Below are positions 30,540 to 39,563 of a DNA stretch of 64,000 nt, piece by piece. Position 1 is the stretch's first letter. Each line of letters opens with the position of its first letter. The position numbers and the translations under genes are program-made. The stretch comes from Longivirga sp036510975 (lineage in GTDB: Bacteria; Actinomycetota; Actinomycetes; S36-B12; CAIYMF01): positions 62,001-126,000 of the forward strand of contig DATCCY010000065.1 in NCBI GenBank assembly GCA_036510975.1, given 5' to 3'. The notes below the pieces were generated by a model. The model was not told the DNA's origin. It ran no database searches and saw only the letters and a program-made list of their open reading frames with translations.

Positions 30540-32210
30540 TCAGATGCCCCAAGGGATCCCGAGCGCGTACCAGACGAGGAAGAACGCCGTCCACGCGACC
30601 GTGAGCGCGAGGAAGTACGGCAGCATGAGCGCGATGACCGTGCCGATCCCCGAGCGCTTGTCGTAGCGGGCCGCGAACACCACGATGAGCGGGAAGTACG
30701 CCATGATCGGCGTCACGATGTTCATCGGCGAGTCGCCGACGCGGTAGGCCGCGAGCACGCCGGCGGGATCGACGCCGAGGCGCAGGAACAGGGGGATGAA
30801 GATGGGCGCGAGCAGAGCCCACTTGGCGATGGCTTGCGGGATGATGACGCCGACCACGAGCGTGATCAGGATCGCGATGAGCAGCAGCCATCCCGCGCCG
30901 ATGTCGACGCGCTCGATGAGGTCGCCGAGCTTCACCGCCGCCACCTGCGGCATCTTCGAGTAGTTGAAGTAGGCGATGAACTGCGCGATGAGCAGGAACA
31001 GCAGCAGGAGCCCGGCGAGGCCCGCCCACGACTTGGTGATCGCCTCGATCGCCTGCGTGCCGGTGCGGATCGTGCCCGCGCCACGGCCGTAGCCCATGCC
31101 GGCCGCGAGGAACAGCACCGAGATGATGACGATGAGGCTGTCCATGAAGGGCGAGGTCCCGATGATGTCGCCGCTGACGGGGTCGCGCAGCGGCGCACCC
31201 GGAGGCAGGGTCAGCGCCAAGATGATCACGAGCGTCGCGACGAACCACAGTCCGGCTCCGCGCAACCCTCGGCGTTCGGCCTCGTCGCTGACCTCGGGCG
31301 CGTCGTCGGCCTTCTGGATGTCGCTCGAGTCGGCGTCCGGAGCGACCGACCGGTCGTAGGGACCGAGCCGCTTCTCGACCACACGTGAGGTCATGAAGCC
31401 GAGGACGAGCGTGAGCACGATCGTGGACCCGATGCCGAACCACAGGTTCGCCGTGATCCCGATCGACTGCGCCGGATCGACGATGTGGATCGACTCGTTG
31501 GTGATCTCGGCGAGAACGGCGTCGGTCGGGGTCACGAGCACGTTGACGCCGAAACCGCCTGCTACACCCGCGAACGCAGCCGCCATACCGGCCAGCGGAT
31601 GGCGCCCGACGCTCATGAATGCTGCGGCGCCGAGCGGTATGAGCACGAGGTAGCCGGCGTCCGAGGCGATGCTCGAGATGATGCCGAGGAACACGATGAT
31701 GTAGGTGAGCGCCGCGGGCGACGACACCGCGACCAGCTTGCGGATGAGCGAGGCGATCAGCCCGGATCTCTCGGCCACCCCGACGCCGATCATGACGATG
31801 AGGATGATCCCCATCGCCGTGAAGCCCATGAAGTTCGGGACGAACGACGTGAACAGGAAGCGGATCCCGTCGACGGTGAGCAGGCCCTGGATCTTCACGG
31901 TCTCGGTGACGACGTGGTAGTCGGCGGCGTCGGGCTGCTGCGGGGGCATGACCTCGGCCGGCAGGGACGATCCCCCGACGTCGATCGCCTGCACGCTCTG
32001 CGACGGAGGCTTGACGACCTCGTAGGTCGCTCCCACGCCCGCCCATGCCAGCAGCTGCGAGAGCACGATGACGCCGATGCACAGCGCGAGGAACAGGATC
32101 GCCGGGTGGGGCACCTTGTTGCCGACCCGTTCGATGACGTCGAGGACGCGCTCCAGCAGCCCTCCGCTGCGGGCCTGCGGCTGCTCCTCGGTCGTCGTCG
32201 AGCTGCTCAT
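30540..32210 (-). CDS. abgT: AbgT family transporter (p-aminobenzoyl-glutamate type)
   Basis: 556 aa from the ATG at 32210. About twelve to thirteen hydrophobic segments with two re-entrant stretches. Family features include VGNKVPHPAILFLALC near the start, GVAERSGLIASLIRKLV, GSTIVLTLVLGFMTSRVVE and the C-terminal YRVGDSPMNIVTPIMAYFPL. The ATG overlaps the stop of the M20 peptidase gene (ATGA). Known members import p-aminobenzoyl-glutamate or export sulfonamides; coupling to a peptidase here favours import of a dipeptide-like substrate. Confidence 0.92.
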   Translation of the reverse strand: MSSSTTTEEQPQARSGGLLERVLDVIERVGNKVPHPAILFLALCIGVIVLSQLLAWAGVGATYEVVKPPSQSVQAIDVGGSSLPAEVMPPQQPDAADYHVVTETVKIQGLLTVDGIRFLFTSFVPNFMGFTAMGIILIVMIGVGVAERSGLIASLIRKLVAVSSPAALTYIIVFLGIISSIASDAGYLVLIPLGAAAFMSVGRHPLAGMAAAFAGVAGGFGVNVLVTPTDAVLAEITNESIHIVDPAQSIGITANLWFGIGSTIVLTLVLGFMTSRVVEKRLGPYDRSVAPDADSSDIQKADDAPEVSDEAERRGLRGAGLWFVATLVIILALTLPPGAPLRDPVSGDIIGTSPFMDSLIVIISVLFLAAGMGYGRGAGTIRTGTQAIEAITKSWAGLAGLLLLFLLIAQFIAYFNYSKMPQVAAVKLGDLIERVDIGAGWLLLIAILITLVVGVIIPQAIAKWALLAPIFIPLFLRLGVDPAGVLAAYRVGDSPMNIVTPIMAYFPLIVVFAARYDKRSGIGTVIALMLPYFLALTVAWTAFFLVWYALGIPWGI

Positions 32211-33577
32211 GCGCCTGCCGCCAGTCCGAGGCGGCCCAGCAGGTCGGCGATGGCGACCGTCGTGCGCTCGAGCTCGTCGAGCAGGACGCGCTCGTTGGGA
32301 CCGTGGATGTTCGAGTAGCCGTCCGTGCATCCGACGAGCAGGATGTCGGCGGCGGGCGCAGCCTGGTGCAGCGAGCTCACGAGCGGGATCGACCCGCCGG
32401 CGCCGATGAACACGGTCTCCGCGTCCCAGGCATCGGCCCACACGGAGCGGGCCACGTCGTAGACCGGGCCGTCGATCTGCGCGGCATAGCCCTGACCGGT
32501 CTCGAGCCCGGTGACGGTGAGGGCGACACCGAACGGCAGCGCGTCCCGCAGGTGGCGCATGACGGCGTCCTGCGCCTCCACCGGGTCCTGCTCGGGGTGC
32601 ACGCGCACGTTCAGCTTCGCCCTCGCGTACGGCGACACCGCGTTGAGCGCGTGATCGACGGAGGGGACGTCCACGCCGATGACCGTGATCGCCGGTCCGG
32701 TCCAGATCCGCTCGCCGAGCGTGCCGGTGCCGATCAGCGGCATGCCGTCGGCGATCTCGGCCAGCGCCCGGAATTCCTCGACGGTGGGCCCGCCGCCGGT
32801 CCACACGTCACGACGCAGCCCGGCGACGGCGACGTCGCCACGGTCGTCGTGCAGGCTCCCGATGCCACGCATGAGCGCGAGCAGCGCGTCGGGCGCTGCA
32901 CCGCCGTACTGGCCGCTGTGCTTGGCCGAGCCGAGGGTGCGCACCTCGACCAGGACGTTGGCCATGCCGCGCAGACCGACGGTGAGAGTGGGCAGCCCCG
33001 GACGCATGTTGCCCATGTCGGCGATGACCATGACGTCGGAGGCGAACCGCTCGGGGTCGGTCTGCGGGTAGGTCGTGAACGCGCCGCCGCCGACCTCTTC
33101 GAGGCCCTCGACGACGACCTTGATCCCGACCGGCGGGCGTCCGCCCCACGCGCGCAGGGCGCCCGCGCACGCGACGATGTTCCCCTTGGTGTCAGCCGTG
33201 CCCCTGCCGTGGATAGCACCGTCCTTCGCCGTAGGGACGAACGGCGCCGTCTCCCACAGGCTCTCGTCGCCGGCGCCCACCACGTCGTAGTGGCCGTAGA
33301 GCAGCACCGTCGGTGCGCCGGGGGGCGCGGGGAGCTCGCCGAACACGACCGGCGCGGTGCCGGGCAGGACGATGGCGTCGAAGCGCTCGACCCCCGACTC
33401 GGCGAAGACCCGTGTGACCTCGGACTGCGCCGCTGCCAGGCCGGCGTGCGTCGACTCGGGGTAGCCCGCGACCGACACCGAGGGGATCGCGACCAGCACC
33501 TCGAGCTCGCGGGTGATCTCCGGCATGAGTCCACGGACACGCTCGCGCAGCGTCCGGGTGCTCTCGTGGTCGGTCAT
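32207..33577 (-). CDS. M20 family metallopeptidase (dipeptidase)
   Basis: 456 aa. Metal-site motifs are in order: TVLLYGHYDVV (His/Asp), GRGTADTKGNIV (bridging Asp, with general-base region), EGLEEVGG (Glu-Glu) and the late His in SNIHGPNERV. A dimerisation (lid) domain lies between. It resembles the CNDP-like dipeptidases. It is the first gene of a two-gene operon with the AbgT carrier and probably hydrolyses what the carrier brings in. Confidence 0.92.
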   Translation of the reverse strand: MTDHESTRTLRERVRGLMPEITRELEVLVAIPSVSVAGYPESTHAGLAAAQSEVTRVFAESGVERFDAIVLPGTAPVVFGELPAPPGAPTVLLYGHYDVVGAGDESLWETAPFVPTAKDGAIHGRGTADTKGNIVACAGALRAWGGRPPVGIKVVVEGLEEVGGGAFTTYPQTDPERFASDVMVIADMGNMRPGLPTLTVGLRGMANVLVEVRTLGSAKHSGQYGGAAPDALLALMRGIGSLHDDRGDVAVAGLRRDVWTGGGPTVEEFRALAEIADGMPLIGTGTLGERIWTGPAITVIGVDVPSVDHALNAVSPYARAKLNVRVHPEQDPVEAQDAVMRHLRDALPFGVALTVTGLETGQGYAAQIDGPVYDVARSVWADAWDAETVFIGAGGSIPLVSSLHQAAPAADILLVGCTDGYSNIHGPNERVLLDELERTTVAIADLLGRLGLAAGA

Positions 33578-33721
33578 CTCGTCCTCTCCCGTGTCGAGAC
33601 GCAGTGCCGTGTCCGCGCCCCTCGGCGCGCCGGCAGAGCCGACGGTACCGGCCCCACGTCGCTCGGCAAGGGGAACCGATGAGGCCGACGCGAGCGCTCG
33701 CCCCCGACCCGGCCCAAGGTC

Positions 33722-34771
33722 TCAGGACGCGCTGAACTCCACCACGACCTTGATGTCGTCCGGCCCCCGGTCGAAGGCGTCGTGGATGCGCTCGGGCGCG
33801 ACCCGCCGGCTCACGAGCCGGCTGAGCCAGTCGCGGTCGGCTCGCGCCAGCGCCTCGGCGCCGCGGTAGAAGTGGCGACGGTTCGCGTTCACCGAACCGA
33901 CGACGACGTTGTTCTGAAGCACGAGCTCGGTCGCGACATCGGCCGTCGCGAGGCCCACTGTGCGGCCGCCGGAACCCACCCCCGTCAGGCAGACGACACC
34001 GCCGGCCCCCACTGCGTGGATGACGTCGCTGATCACCTGGCCCACGCCGGTGCACTCGATGACGACGTCGGGGTCGAAGCCGATGTCATCGGCGCTGCCG
34101 GAGTGGTAGGTGGCCCCGAGCGCGCGGACGAGGTCGGGCTTGGCGCCGGACTCCATCCGGTCGAGCACGTGGACGTCGAGGCCGCGCTGCACACCGATCA
34201 TGGCGGCCAGCAGACCGATGGGCCCTGCGCCCGTGACCAGGGCGGTGCGCGGCTGCCAGAACGCCCGGGCCTCCATGTGGTTGACCTGCTCCCACGCCTT
34301 GGCCACGACGGTCGTCGGTTCGAGCAGCACGCCGAGGATGCCCAGCGTGGGGTCCAACCGCGTCACGTAGCCGGGCTCGATGCGCCACTGCTCGGACATG
34401 AAGCCGTCGATCGACTTGATGCCGCGCTCCGTGTACTGGCCGTTGAGGCACATGTCCCACTCCCCCACGGCGCAGCTTGGGCACGGCAGCGGGTCCGGGC
34501 GCCGCACGATCCCGACGACGAGGTCGCCCGGCACGACGCCGGCGCCGTCGGGGGCCTCGAGCACGCGGCCGAGCGACTCGTGGCCGAGGACGAGCCGCTC
34601 CCGGCCCGGCGGCGCCCAGCCGTACTTGCCCGTCGCGATCTCGACGTCGGTGCCGCAGATCCCGACGGCGATCGCCTCGACGAGGATCGACCCGGACGCG
34701 GCGTCCGGGTCGGGCACATCGCCGTACTGGATGCTGTCCTGGGTCTTGGGGACGACCGTGATGGCCTTCAT
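33722..34771 (-). CDS. Zinc-dependent glucose 1-dehydrogenase family (MDR)
   Basis: 349 aa. ICGTDVEIATGKYG and LVLGHESLGRV give the catalytic zinc ligands (Cys, His, Glu); CPSCAVGEWDMC carries structural cysteines. NAD(P) fold at ALVTGAGPIGLLAAMIG, and the C-terminal half has the glucose-dehydrogenase C-terminal form (NNVVVGSVNANRRHFYRGAE) rather than general alcohol dehydrogenase. It would oxidise glucose to gluconolactone. CAGGAG lies upstream of the ATG. It stands alone, divergent from a DUF2804 gene. Confidence 0.85.
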   Translation of the reverse strand: MKAITVVPKTQDSIQYGDVPDPDAASGSILVEAIAVGICGTDVEIATGKYGWAPPGRERLVLGHESLGRVLEAPDGAGVVPGDLVVGIVRRPDPLPCPSCAVGEWDMCLNGQYTERGIKSIDGFMSEQWRIEPGYVTRLDPTLGILGVLLEPTTVVAKAWEQVNHMEARAFWQPRTALVTGAGPIGLLAAMIGVQRGLDVHVLDRMESGAKPDLVRALGATYHSGSADDIGFDPDVVIECTGVGQVISDVIHAVGAGGVVCLTGVGSGGRTVGLATADVATELVLQNNVVVGSVNANRRHFYRGAEALARADRDWLSRLVSRRVAPERIHDAFDRGPDDIKVVVEFSAS

Positions 34772-34947
34772 GGCGGGCTCCTGTCGGTGTGCTCGGGCCG
34801 ACCGTAACGACCCACGGCTCGGCGCTCCGCTGGTTTCGAGGAACAGTCGTGGATGTTCACCTCGGGATCGTCACCGTCCGGTCCGTCGTGCAGCGGCGCC
34901 CGACGAGCTCTGAGCCGCACACCAGGACTCGCCCGCCCCGCCCCGCC

Positions 34948-34953
34948 TAGCGT
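34948..34953 (+). promoter_or_regulatory. -10 box TAGCGT of the DUF2804 gene
   Basis: TAGCGT, six bases, then GTG 34960; no Shine-Dalgarno. Confidence 0.55.
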
Positions 34954-34959
34954 GGCGGC

Positions 34960-35952
34960 GTGACGCACGAGCGCGAGATCACCGAGCCCGTCGACCTCTG
35001 CCTGCCGTCCGGGCGGCTGAACCCGGCGGCCGTGGGGTGGAGCCGGGTGCCGCTGCACCGACCCAACCTGCGCGGCTGGGGCCGCGGGAAGCGTTGGGAG
35101 TACTGGGCAATCGTGACGCCCGAACTCGTCGTCGGGCTGACGGTGTCGTCGATCGACTACGCAGGGGTGCAGTCTGTCTACGCGCTCGACCGCGCGACCG
35201 GCGAGGAGACCGCGCGCGACGCCGTAGTCCCACTCGCACGCGGTGTCGTGCTCCCACTCTCGTGCGGGGTCGGGCGCGCGCACGTGGCTGCCGGCGGCCT
35301 GCGCATCGACCTCGAGGAGGTCGACCAGGGGACCCGCATCCGCGCCCGGACCGACGAGGTCGACCTCGACCTCCTGGCGCTGCGGGGACCCGGGCACCAG
35401 AGCATGGCGGTCGTCGTCCCGTGGTCCGAGCGCTCGTTCCAGTACACCGTCAAGGACGTCGGACGGCCCGCGAGCGGTCGGGCGACCGTGCGCGGCACGG
35501 CGTACGACATCGACCCGACCACCTCCTTCGCGGTGCTCGACCACGGGCGCGGGCGGTGGCCGTACTCCATCACCTGGAACTGGGGAGCCGGTTTCGGCAC
35601 GCTTGGCGGGCACGCATTCGCGCTCCAGCTCGGCGGGAAGTGGACCGACGGGACGGGATCCACCGAGAACGCGGTGACGATCGACGGAGTCGTGCACAAG
35701 ATCGGCGACGAGCTGAGCTGGGACTACGACCGCGCCGACTGGACTCGCCCGTGGCGGATCAGCGGTCCCTCGCTCGACCTCGCCTTCCGTCCCTTCCATG
35801 AGCGCGCCGCACGGACGAACCTGCTCGTCGTCGCGTCCGAGACCCACCAGTGCTTCGGGCACTACGACGGCTGGGTGCTCGGTCCGGACGGCGACCGGAT
35901 GACGGTCGAGGGGATCGTGGGCTGGGCCGAGGAGGCGCGCAACCGCTGGTGA
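34960..35952 (+). CDS. DUF2804 family protein
   Basis: 330 aa from a GTG. Conserved DUF2804 features: EPVDLCLPSGRLNPAAVGWSR, LRGWGRGKRWEYW, YTVKDVGRPASG and WNWGAGFGTLGGHAFALQLGG. The fold is beta-rich and the family has no known activity. The start codon is set by the leaderless -10 box. Confidence 0.87.
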   Translation: MTHEREITEPVDLCLPSGRLNPAAVGWSRVPLHRPNLRGWGRGKRWEYWAIVTPELVVGLTVSSIDYAGVQSVYALDRATGEETARDAVVPLARGVVLPLSCGVGRAHVAAGGLRIDLEEVDQGTRIRARTDEVDLDLLALRGPGHQSMAVVVPWSERSFQYTVKDVGRPASGRATVRGTAYDIDPTTSFAVLDHGRGRWPYSITWNWGAGFGTLGGHAFALQLGGKWTDGTGSTENAVTIDGVVHKIGDELSWDYDRADWTRPWRISGPSLDLAFRPFHERAARTNLLVVASETHQCFGHYDGWVLGPDGDRMTVEGIVGWAEEARNRW

Positions 35953-36036
35953 AGGACGTGTCACGCCCGCGGCAACTGGCGGCTGGGCTGACCGGAACCA
36001 GAGGCGCACGTGCGGTGGATGGCCCATCATCGAGCG

Positions 36037-37536
36037 GTGAGCGATCACCCTCCCGAGACGATCTCGTACCCCGCGCCCGGCAGCCGGCCCGTGCGGCAGG
36101 TCGGCGAGAGGACCGCGCCGCACGTCATCGTCCTGTTCGGCGCTGCCGGTGACCTAGCACGTCGCAAGCTGCTGCCCGGACTCGTGCACATCGCGACGTC
36201 GTCGCTCGCACCCCCCATGCGCATCGTCGGCACGTCGCTCGAGCAGTTCGACGACGAGCAGTTCCGAGCCTTCGCCGAGCTCGCCGTCGAGGAGTTCGGC
36301 GGGCACCACCAGATCTCGCCCGAGCAGTGGGTCGACTTCGCCTCCCACCTCACGTACGTCCCGATGGGGGCAGGGGCCGACGCCCTGCGCGCCGCGGTCA
36401 CGGCGGCGGAGGCGCAGCTCGGGGAGGGCGTACGCCGCCTGCACTACATGAGCGTGCCGCCGAGGGCGGCGTTCGACGTGATCGCGACGTTGCGCGACGC
36501 CGACCTCGTGACGAACTCGCGCGTGATCATGGAGAAGCCGTTCGGGACGGATCTCGAGAGCGCGGTGATCCTCAACGACCACCTGCACGAGACGTTCGAG
36601 GAGAGCCAGATCTTCCGCATCGACCACTTCCTCGGCAAGGAGGCGGCGCAGAACATCCTGGCCTTCCGCTTCGCCAACGGCCTGTTCGAGCCGATCTGGA
36701 ACCGCAACTTCATCGACCACGTCCAGATCGACATCCCCGAGACCCTCGGCCTCGGGCAGCGCTCGGCGTTCTACGAGTCCACGGGCGCCTACAAGGACAT
36801 GGTGGTCACGCACCTGCTGCAGGTGCTCGCGTTCGTCGCCATGGAGCCGCCGACCGCGCTCGAGCCACGGGCGATCAGCGAGGAGAAGAACAAGGTCTTC
36901 CGCTCGATGCTGCCGGTGGACCCGCTCAACGTCGTTCGGGGCCAGTACGCCGGCTACCTCGACGAGCCGGGCGTGGCGCCGGACTCCGACACCGAGACGT
37001 TCATCGCGCTGCGCTGCGACATCGACAACTGGCGCTGGGCCGGCGTGCCGTTCTACCTGCGCACCGGCAAGAAGATGGCCGAGGGGGCGCGGATCATTTC
37101 CATCGCGTTCCGCGAGGCGCCCCGCACGATGTTCCCGGCGAACTCCGGAGTTGGCTCCGCCGGACCCGACCACCTCACGTTCGACCTCGCCGACGCCTCG
37201 AAGGTGTCGCTGTCCTTCTATGGCAAGCGACCCGGGCCGGGGATGCGGCTGGAGAAGCTGTCGATGCAGTTCTCCACCGAGGACACGAGCCGCGCCCGCG
37301 ACGTGCTCGAGGCCTACGAGCGGCTCATCCTGGACGCCATGCGCGGCGACCACACGCTGTTCACCACGGCCGACGGCATCGAGAGCCTGTGGGCCCGTTC
37401 GGTCGACCTGCTCGAGGACCCGCTCCCCGTGAAGCCCTACGCCGCCGGCACGTGGGGTCCGAACGCCATCCACCAGCTCATCGCGCCGCACGCCTGGCGG
37501 CTGCCCTTCGAGCGGGTGTGGCGCGAGTCGCGCTGA
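36037..37536 (+). CDS. zwf: Glucose-6-phosphate 1-dehydrogenase
   Basis: About 499 aa with the GTG at 36037 (an ATG at 36010 would add nine residues; neither has a good ribosome site). NAD(P) site LFGAAGDLARRKLLPGL, catalytic His region RIDHFLGKEAAQN, and EKPFGTD are present, with the G6PD_C domain after about residue 190. It makes 6-phosphogluconolactone and NADPH, opening the oxidative pentose phosphate route. No opcA, pgl, tkt or tal genes adjoin it, unlike the usual actinobacterial cluster. Confidence 0.95.
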   Translation: MSDHPPETISYPAPGSRPVRQVGERTAPHVIVLFGAAGDLARRKLLPGLVHIATSSLAPPMRIVGTSLEQFDDEQFRAFAELAVEEFGGHHQISPEQWVDFASHLTYVPMGAGADALRAAVTAAEAQLGEGVRRLHYMSVPPRAAFDVIATLRDADLVTNSRVIMEKPFGTDLESAVILNDHLHETFEESQIFRIDHFLGKEAAQNILAFRFANGLFEPIWNRNFIDHVQIDIPETLGLGQRSAFYESTGAYKDMVVTHLLQVLAFVAMEPPTALEPRAISEEKNKVFRSMLPVDPLNVVRGQYAGYLDEPGVAPDSDTETFIALRCDIDNWRWAGVPFYLRTGKKMAEGARIISIAFREAPRTMFPANSGVGSAGPDHLTFDLADASKVSLSFYGKRPGPGMRLEKLSMQFSTEDTSRARDVLEAYERLILDAMRGDHTLFTTADGIESLWARSVDLLEDPLPVKPYAAGTWGPNAIHQLIAPHAWRLPFERVWRESR

Positions 37537-37571
37537 GGCTCGCACGTGACCGGTCACGGCCGAATGGTTTC

Positions 37572-37610
37572 CCGACACGTTTGTCGGTATGATATCGACA
37601 CAAGCGTCGG
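37572..37610 (+). promoter_or_regulatory. Promoter with two tandem operator-like inverted repeats
   Basis: CCGACA-CGTT-TGTCGG (37572-37587) abuts a TATGAT -10 (37588-37593). A related half-conserved site TCGACACAAGCGTCGG follows at 37595-37610; its reverse complement matches the first at 12 of 16 positions. Placement around the -10 and start point is that of a repressor. It would control the membrane protein and hydrolase pair downstream. The regulator is not adjacent. Confidence 0.6.
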
Positions 37611-37690
37611 CAACCTGCCTCACTAACGACAGGCCGTTCGCGCGCCGAGACCGACGCCGGCGCCCGTCGGCACAGGAGACACCGATTCGC

Positions 37691-38137
37691 ATGACGTCCC
37701 CCGCTCCCGCCGTCCGCACATCCGGCCACCGGCTCCGGACCCTCGGCGCCGCCATGGTGCTGACCCTGCTCGCCCAGCTGATCGTCGGCATGGCGAACAC
37801 CTTCTGGCTCTCGCTTCCCGAGTCGGGCCCCGGCTGGGACGCGGCCGCGCCCGCGCTCCTGCTCAGCGCTCACCTCGTGGTGGGAACGGCGCTGCTCGTC
37901 CTCGGGGTCTGGATCGCCGTCCTCGCCGTGCGGGACCGCGACCGCGGCTGGGTGATCGCCTCAGGCCTCGGGATCCTCGGCATCGTCACCGCGATCGGCG
38001 GAGGCTCGACGTTCATGAGTGACACCAGCGACGACGCCGCGTCCTTCGTCATGGCCATCGGCGCAGCCGTCGCCATCGCCTCGTACGCGCTCGGCCTCTA
38101 CCCGACGACCCGCACTGCGCCCGAGGAGTCGTCATGA
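37691..38137 (+). CDS. Small four-helix membrane protein, unknown
   Basis: 148 aa from the ATG at 37691. An earlier ATG at 37589 lies inside the probable promoter, so is rejected. Four hydrophobic segments: GAAMVLTLLAQLIVGMAN, LLLSAHLVVGTALLVLG, WVIASGLGILGIVTAIGGG and SFVMAIGAAVAIASYALGLY. No family recognised. Its ATGA stop-start overlap with the next gene indicates coupled expression. Confidence 0.75.
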   Translation: MTSPAPAVRTSGHRLRTLGAAMVLTLLAQLIVGMANTFWLSLPESGPGWDAAAPALLLSAHLVVGTALLVLGVWIAVLAVRDRDRGWVIASGLGILGIVTAIGGGSTFMSDTSDDAASFVMAIGAAVAIASYALGLYPTTRTAPEESS

Positions 38138-39135
38138 CCGACGCGTCCGACTCGGGTTCCGGCCCCGTCGCCGAAGGCCCCGAGGCCGGCCAGAGCCAGT
38201 CCCCCGGCGTGATCGCGTGGGTCACGCGGGCCGTCGCGGCGGCGGGCCTCCTGGTCGTGCTGTGGGTGCTCCTCACGGCGTGGCCCGTCGTGGTGCACGG
38301 CCACCCGCTCTACGCCGTGCTGCTGACCATCACGCTCGCGCTGTCGGTCTACGTGGGTCTCAGCACCCGGCGCCCGCTGTCCGAGCGACGTCGCCGACGC
38401 CGAGTGCTGCGGATCCTGCTCATCGGCGCCTCCGTCGCAGCCATCGGCGTCGTCGCGTGGCTGAAGCCGTTCACGGCGCAGGAACCTGCTCTCGCTGCGA
38501 TGGCTTCGGACCCGAAGGTCACCGTGGCCGAGTACCCGACGCAGATCGTGCTGACGCCCACGGCGACGCCGAGCACCACCGCCCTGTTCTTCCAGCCCGG
38601 TGCGCGCGTCGACGCCCGCGCCTACGCCGCGGTGCTGCGCCCGGTGGCCGAGGCGGGTCACGTCGTCGTGATCGCGAAGCAGCCGGTCGGCATCGCGTTC
38701 CTCGCGACGACGGCCTTCGAGTCCGCGCGGGCGGCGTATCCCGACGTCACCCGATGGATCGTGGGCGGGCACTCGCTCGCCGGCACGGTCGCGGCGATCG
38801 ACGCCGACGACCACGACTCCGACGCGACGGCACCCGTGGTCGGGCTGCTGCTGTATGCGTCGTACCCGGCGACGGACATGAGCTCGTCGCTGACGGCCGA
38901 CGTGCTCTCGATCTCGGGCAGCGAGGACGGCCTCGCCACCCCTGCGAAGATCGACGCCTCGAGGGCCGATCTGCCGAGGGGCACGACGTACACGGTGGTC
39001 GAGGGCGGCGTCCACGCCTTCTTCGGCGACTACGGACCGCAGCCCGGCGACGGCACGCCCACGATCACCCACGACGCCGCGAGGACGCAGATCTCCAGCG
39101 CCAGCCTCGACCGGGTGGCCACGCTCAGCCGCTGA
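38134..39135 (+). CDS. Membrane-anchored alpha/beta hydrolase
   Basis: 333 aa. Three hydrophobic segments at the N-terminus (GLLVVLWVLLTAWPVVV, YAVLLTITLALSVYVGL, ILLIGASVAAIGVVAWL) lead to a dienelactone-hydrolase-like domain of the Abhydrolase_5 type. The nucleophile elbow is GHSLAG; GSEDGLATP holds a likely acid residue and GVHAFFGDYG the catalytic His. The hydrolase domain should face outward if the third helix exits. Substrate unknown. Confidence 0.82.
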   Translation: MTDASDSGSGPVAEGPEAGQSQSPGVIAWVTRAVAAAGLLVVLWVLLTAWPVVVHGHPLYAVLLTITLALSVYVGLSTRRPLSERRRRRRVLRILLIGASVAAIGVVAWLKPFTAQEPALAAMASDPKVTVAEYPTQIVLTPTATPSTTALFFQPGARVDARAYAAVLRPVAEAGHVVVIAKQPVGIAFLATTAFESARAAYPDVTRWIVGGHSLAGTVAAIDADDHDSDATAPVVGLLLYASYPATDMSSSLTADVLSISGSEDGLATPAKIDASRADLPRGTTYTVVEGGVHAFFGDYGPQPGDGTPTITHDAARTQISSASLDRVATLSR

Positions 39136-39141
39136 CGTCCC

Positions 39142-39193
39142 CCGAGAGGTGGCGTCAGCGCTCGTGACACCTCGCGGTGACGCCACCTCTCGG
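39142..39193. repeat. Long hairpin with 16-bp perfect stem (terminator or REP-like)
   Basis: CCGAGAGGTGGCGTCA (39142-39157) pairs perfectly with TGACGCCACCTCTCGG (39178-39193). The loop holds a third related copy (GTGACACCTCGC), so an alternative GAGGTG/CACCTC pairing exists. It lies just past the hydrolase stop. Confidence 0.6.
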
Positions 39194-39319
39194 TCGTCCC
39201 TACGTGGTAGCCCCGAGACCCATCGCAGTCACCGCTGATGACCCCGTGGCGCGGGCCGCGGACCCTCGACAGCGAGCGGCCCCGACGACGGGGCCCGCCG
39301 GTGGGGCGGGATCCATGAG

Positions 39320-39514
39320 GTGGCATCGCCAACTTCGCCGGACCCGAACCCGTCCCTCGTGCTGCGCGACAGCACAGTGTCGGCGAACTCGCTGAGCGCA
39401 ACGGCGGGACTGCCGGTGCTGGGCGGCGGTATCTTCACCACGGCCGCCTACCAGGTGGCCGGCTCACTGGTCAGCGGGAACTTCCCCGACCAGTGCTCCG
39501 GAAGCACCTGCTGA
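39320..39514 (+). pseudogene. C-terminal remnant of a right-handed beta-helix repeat protein
   Basis: 64 residues in frame from a GTG, ending SGNFPDQCSGSTC. The VLRDSTVSANSLSAT, PVLGGGIFTTAAYQ and SLVSGNFPDQC pattern is that of the last rungs and end of secreted parallel beta-helix proteins, which are normally hundreds of residues long. Nothing upstream continues the frame as a beta helix. Best read as debris of a deleted gene. Confidence 0.5.
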
Positions 39515-39563
39515 CGGGTGATCCGGCTGCGCTCCCGGCGGAAGGCCCGGGAGCGCAGCCGTG

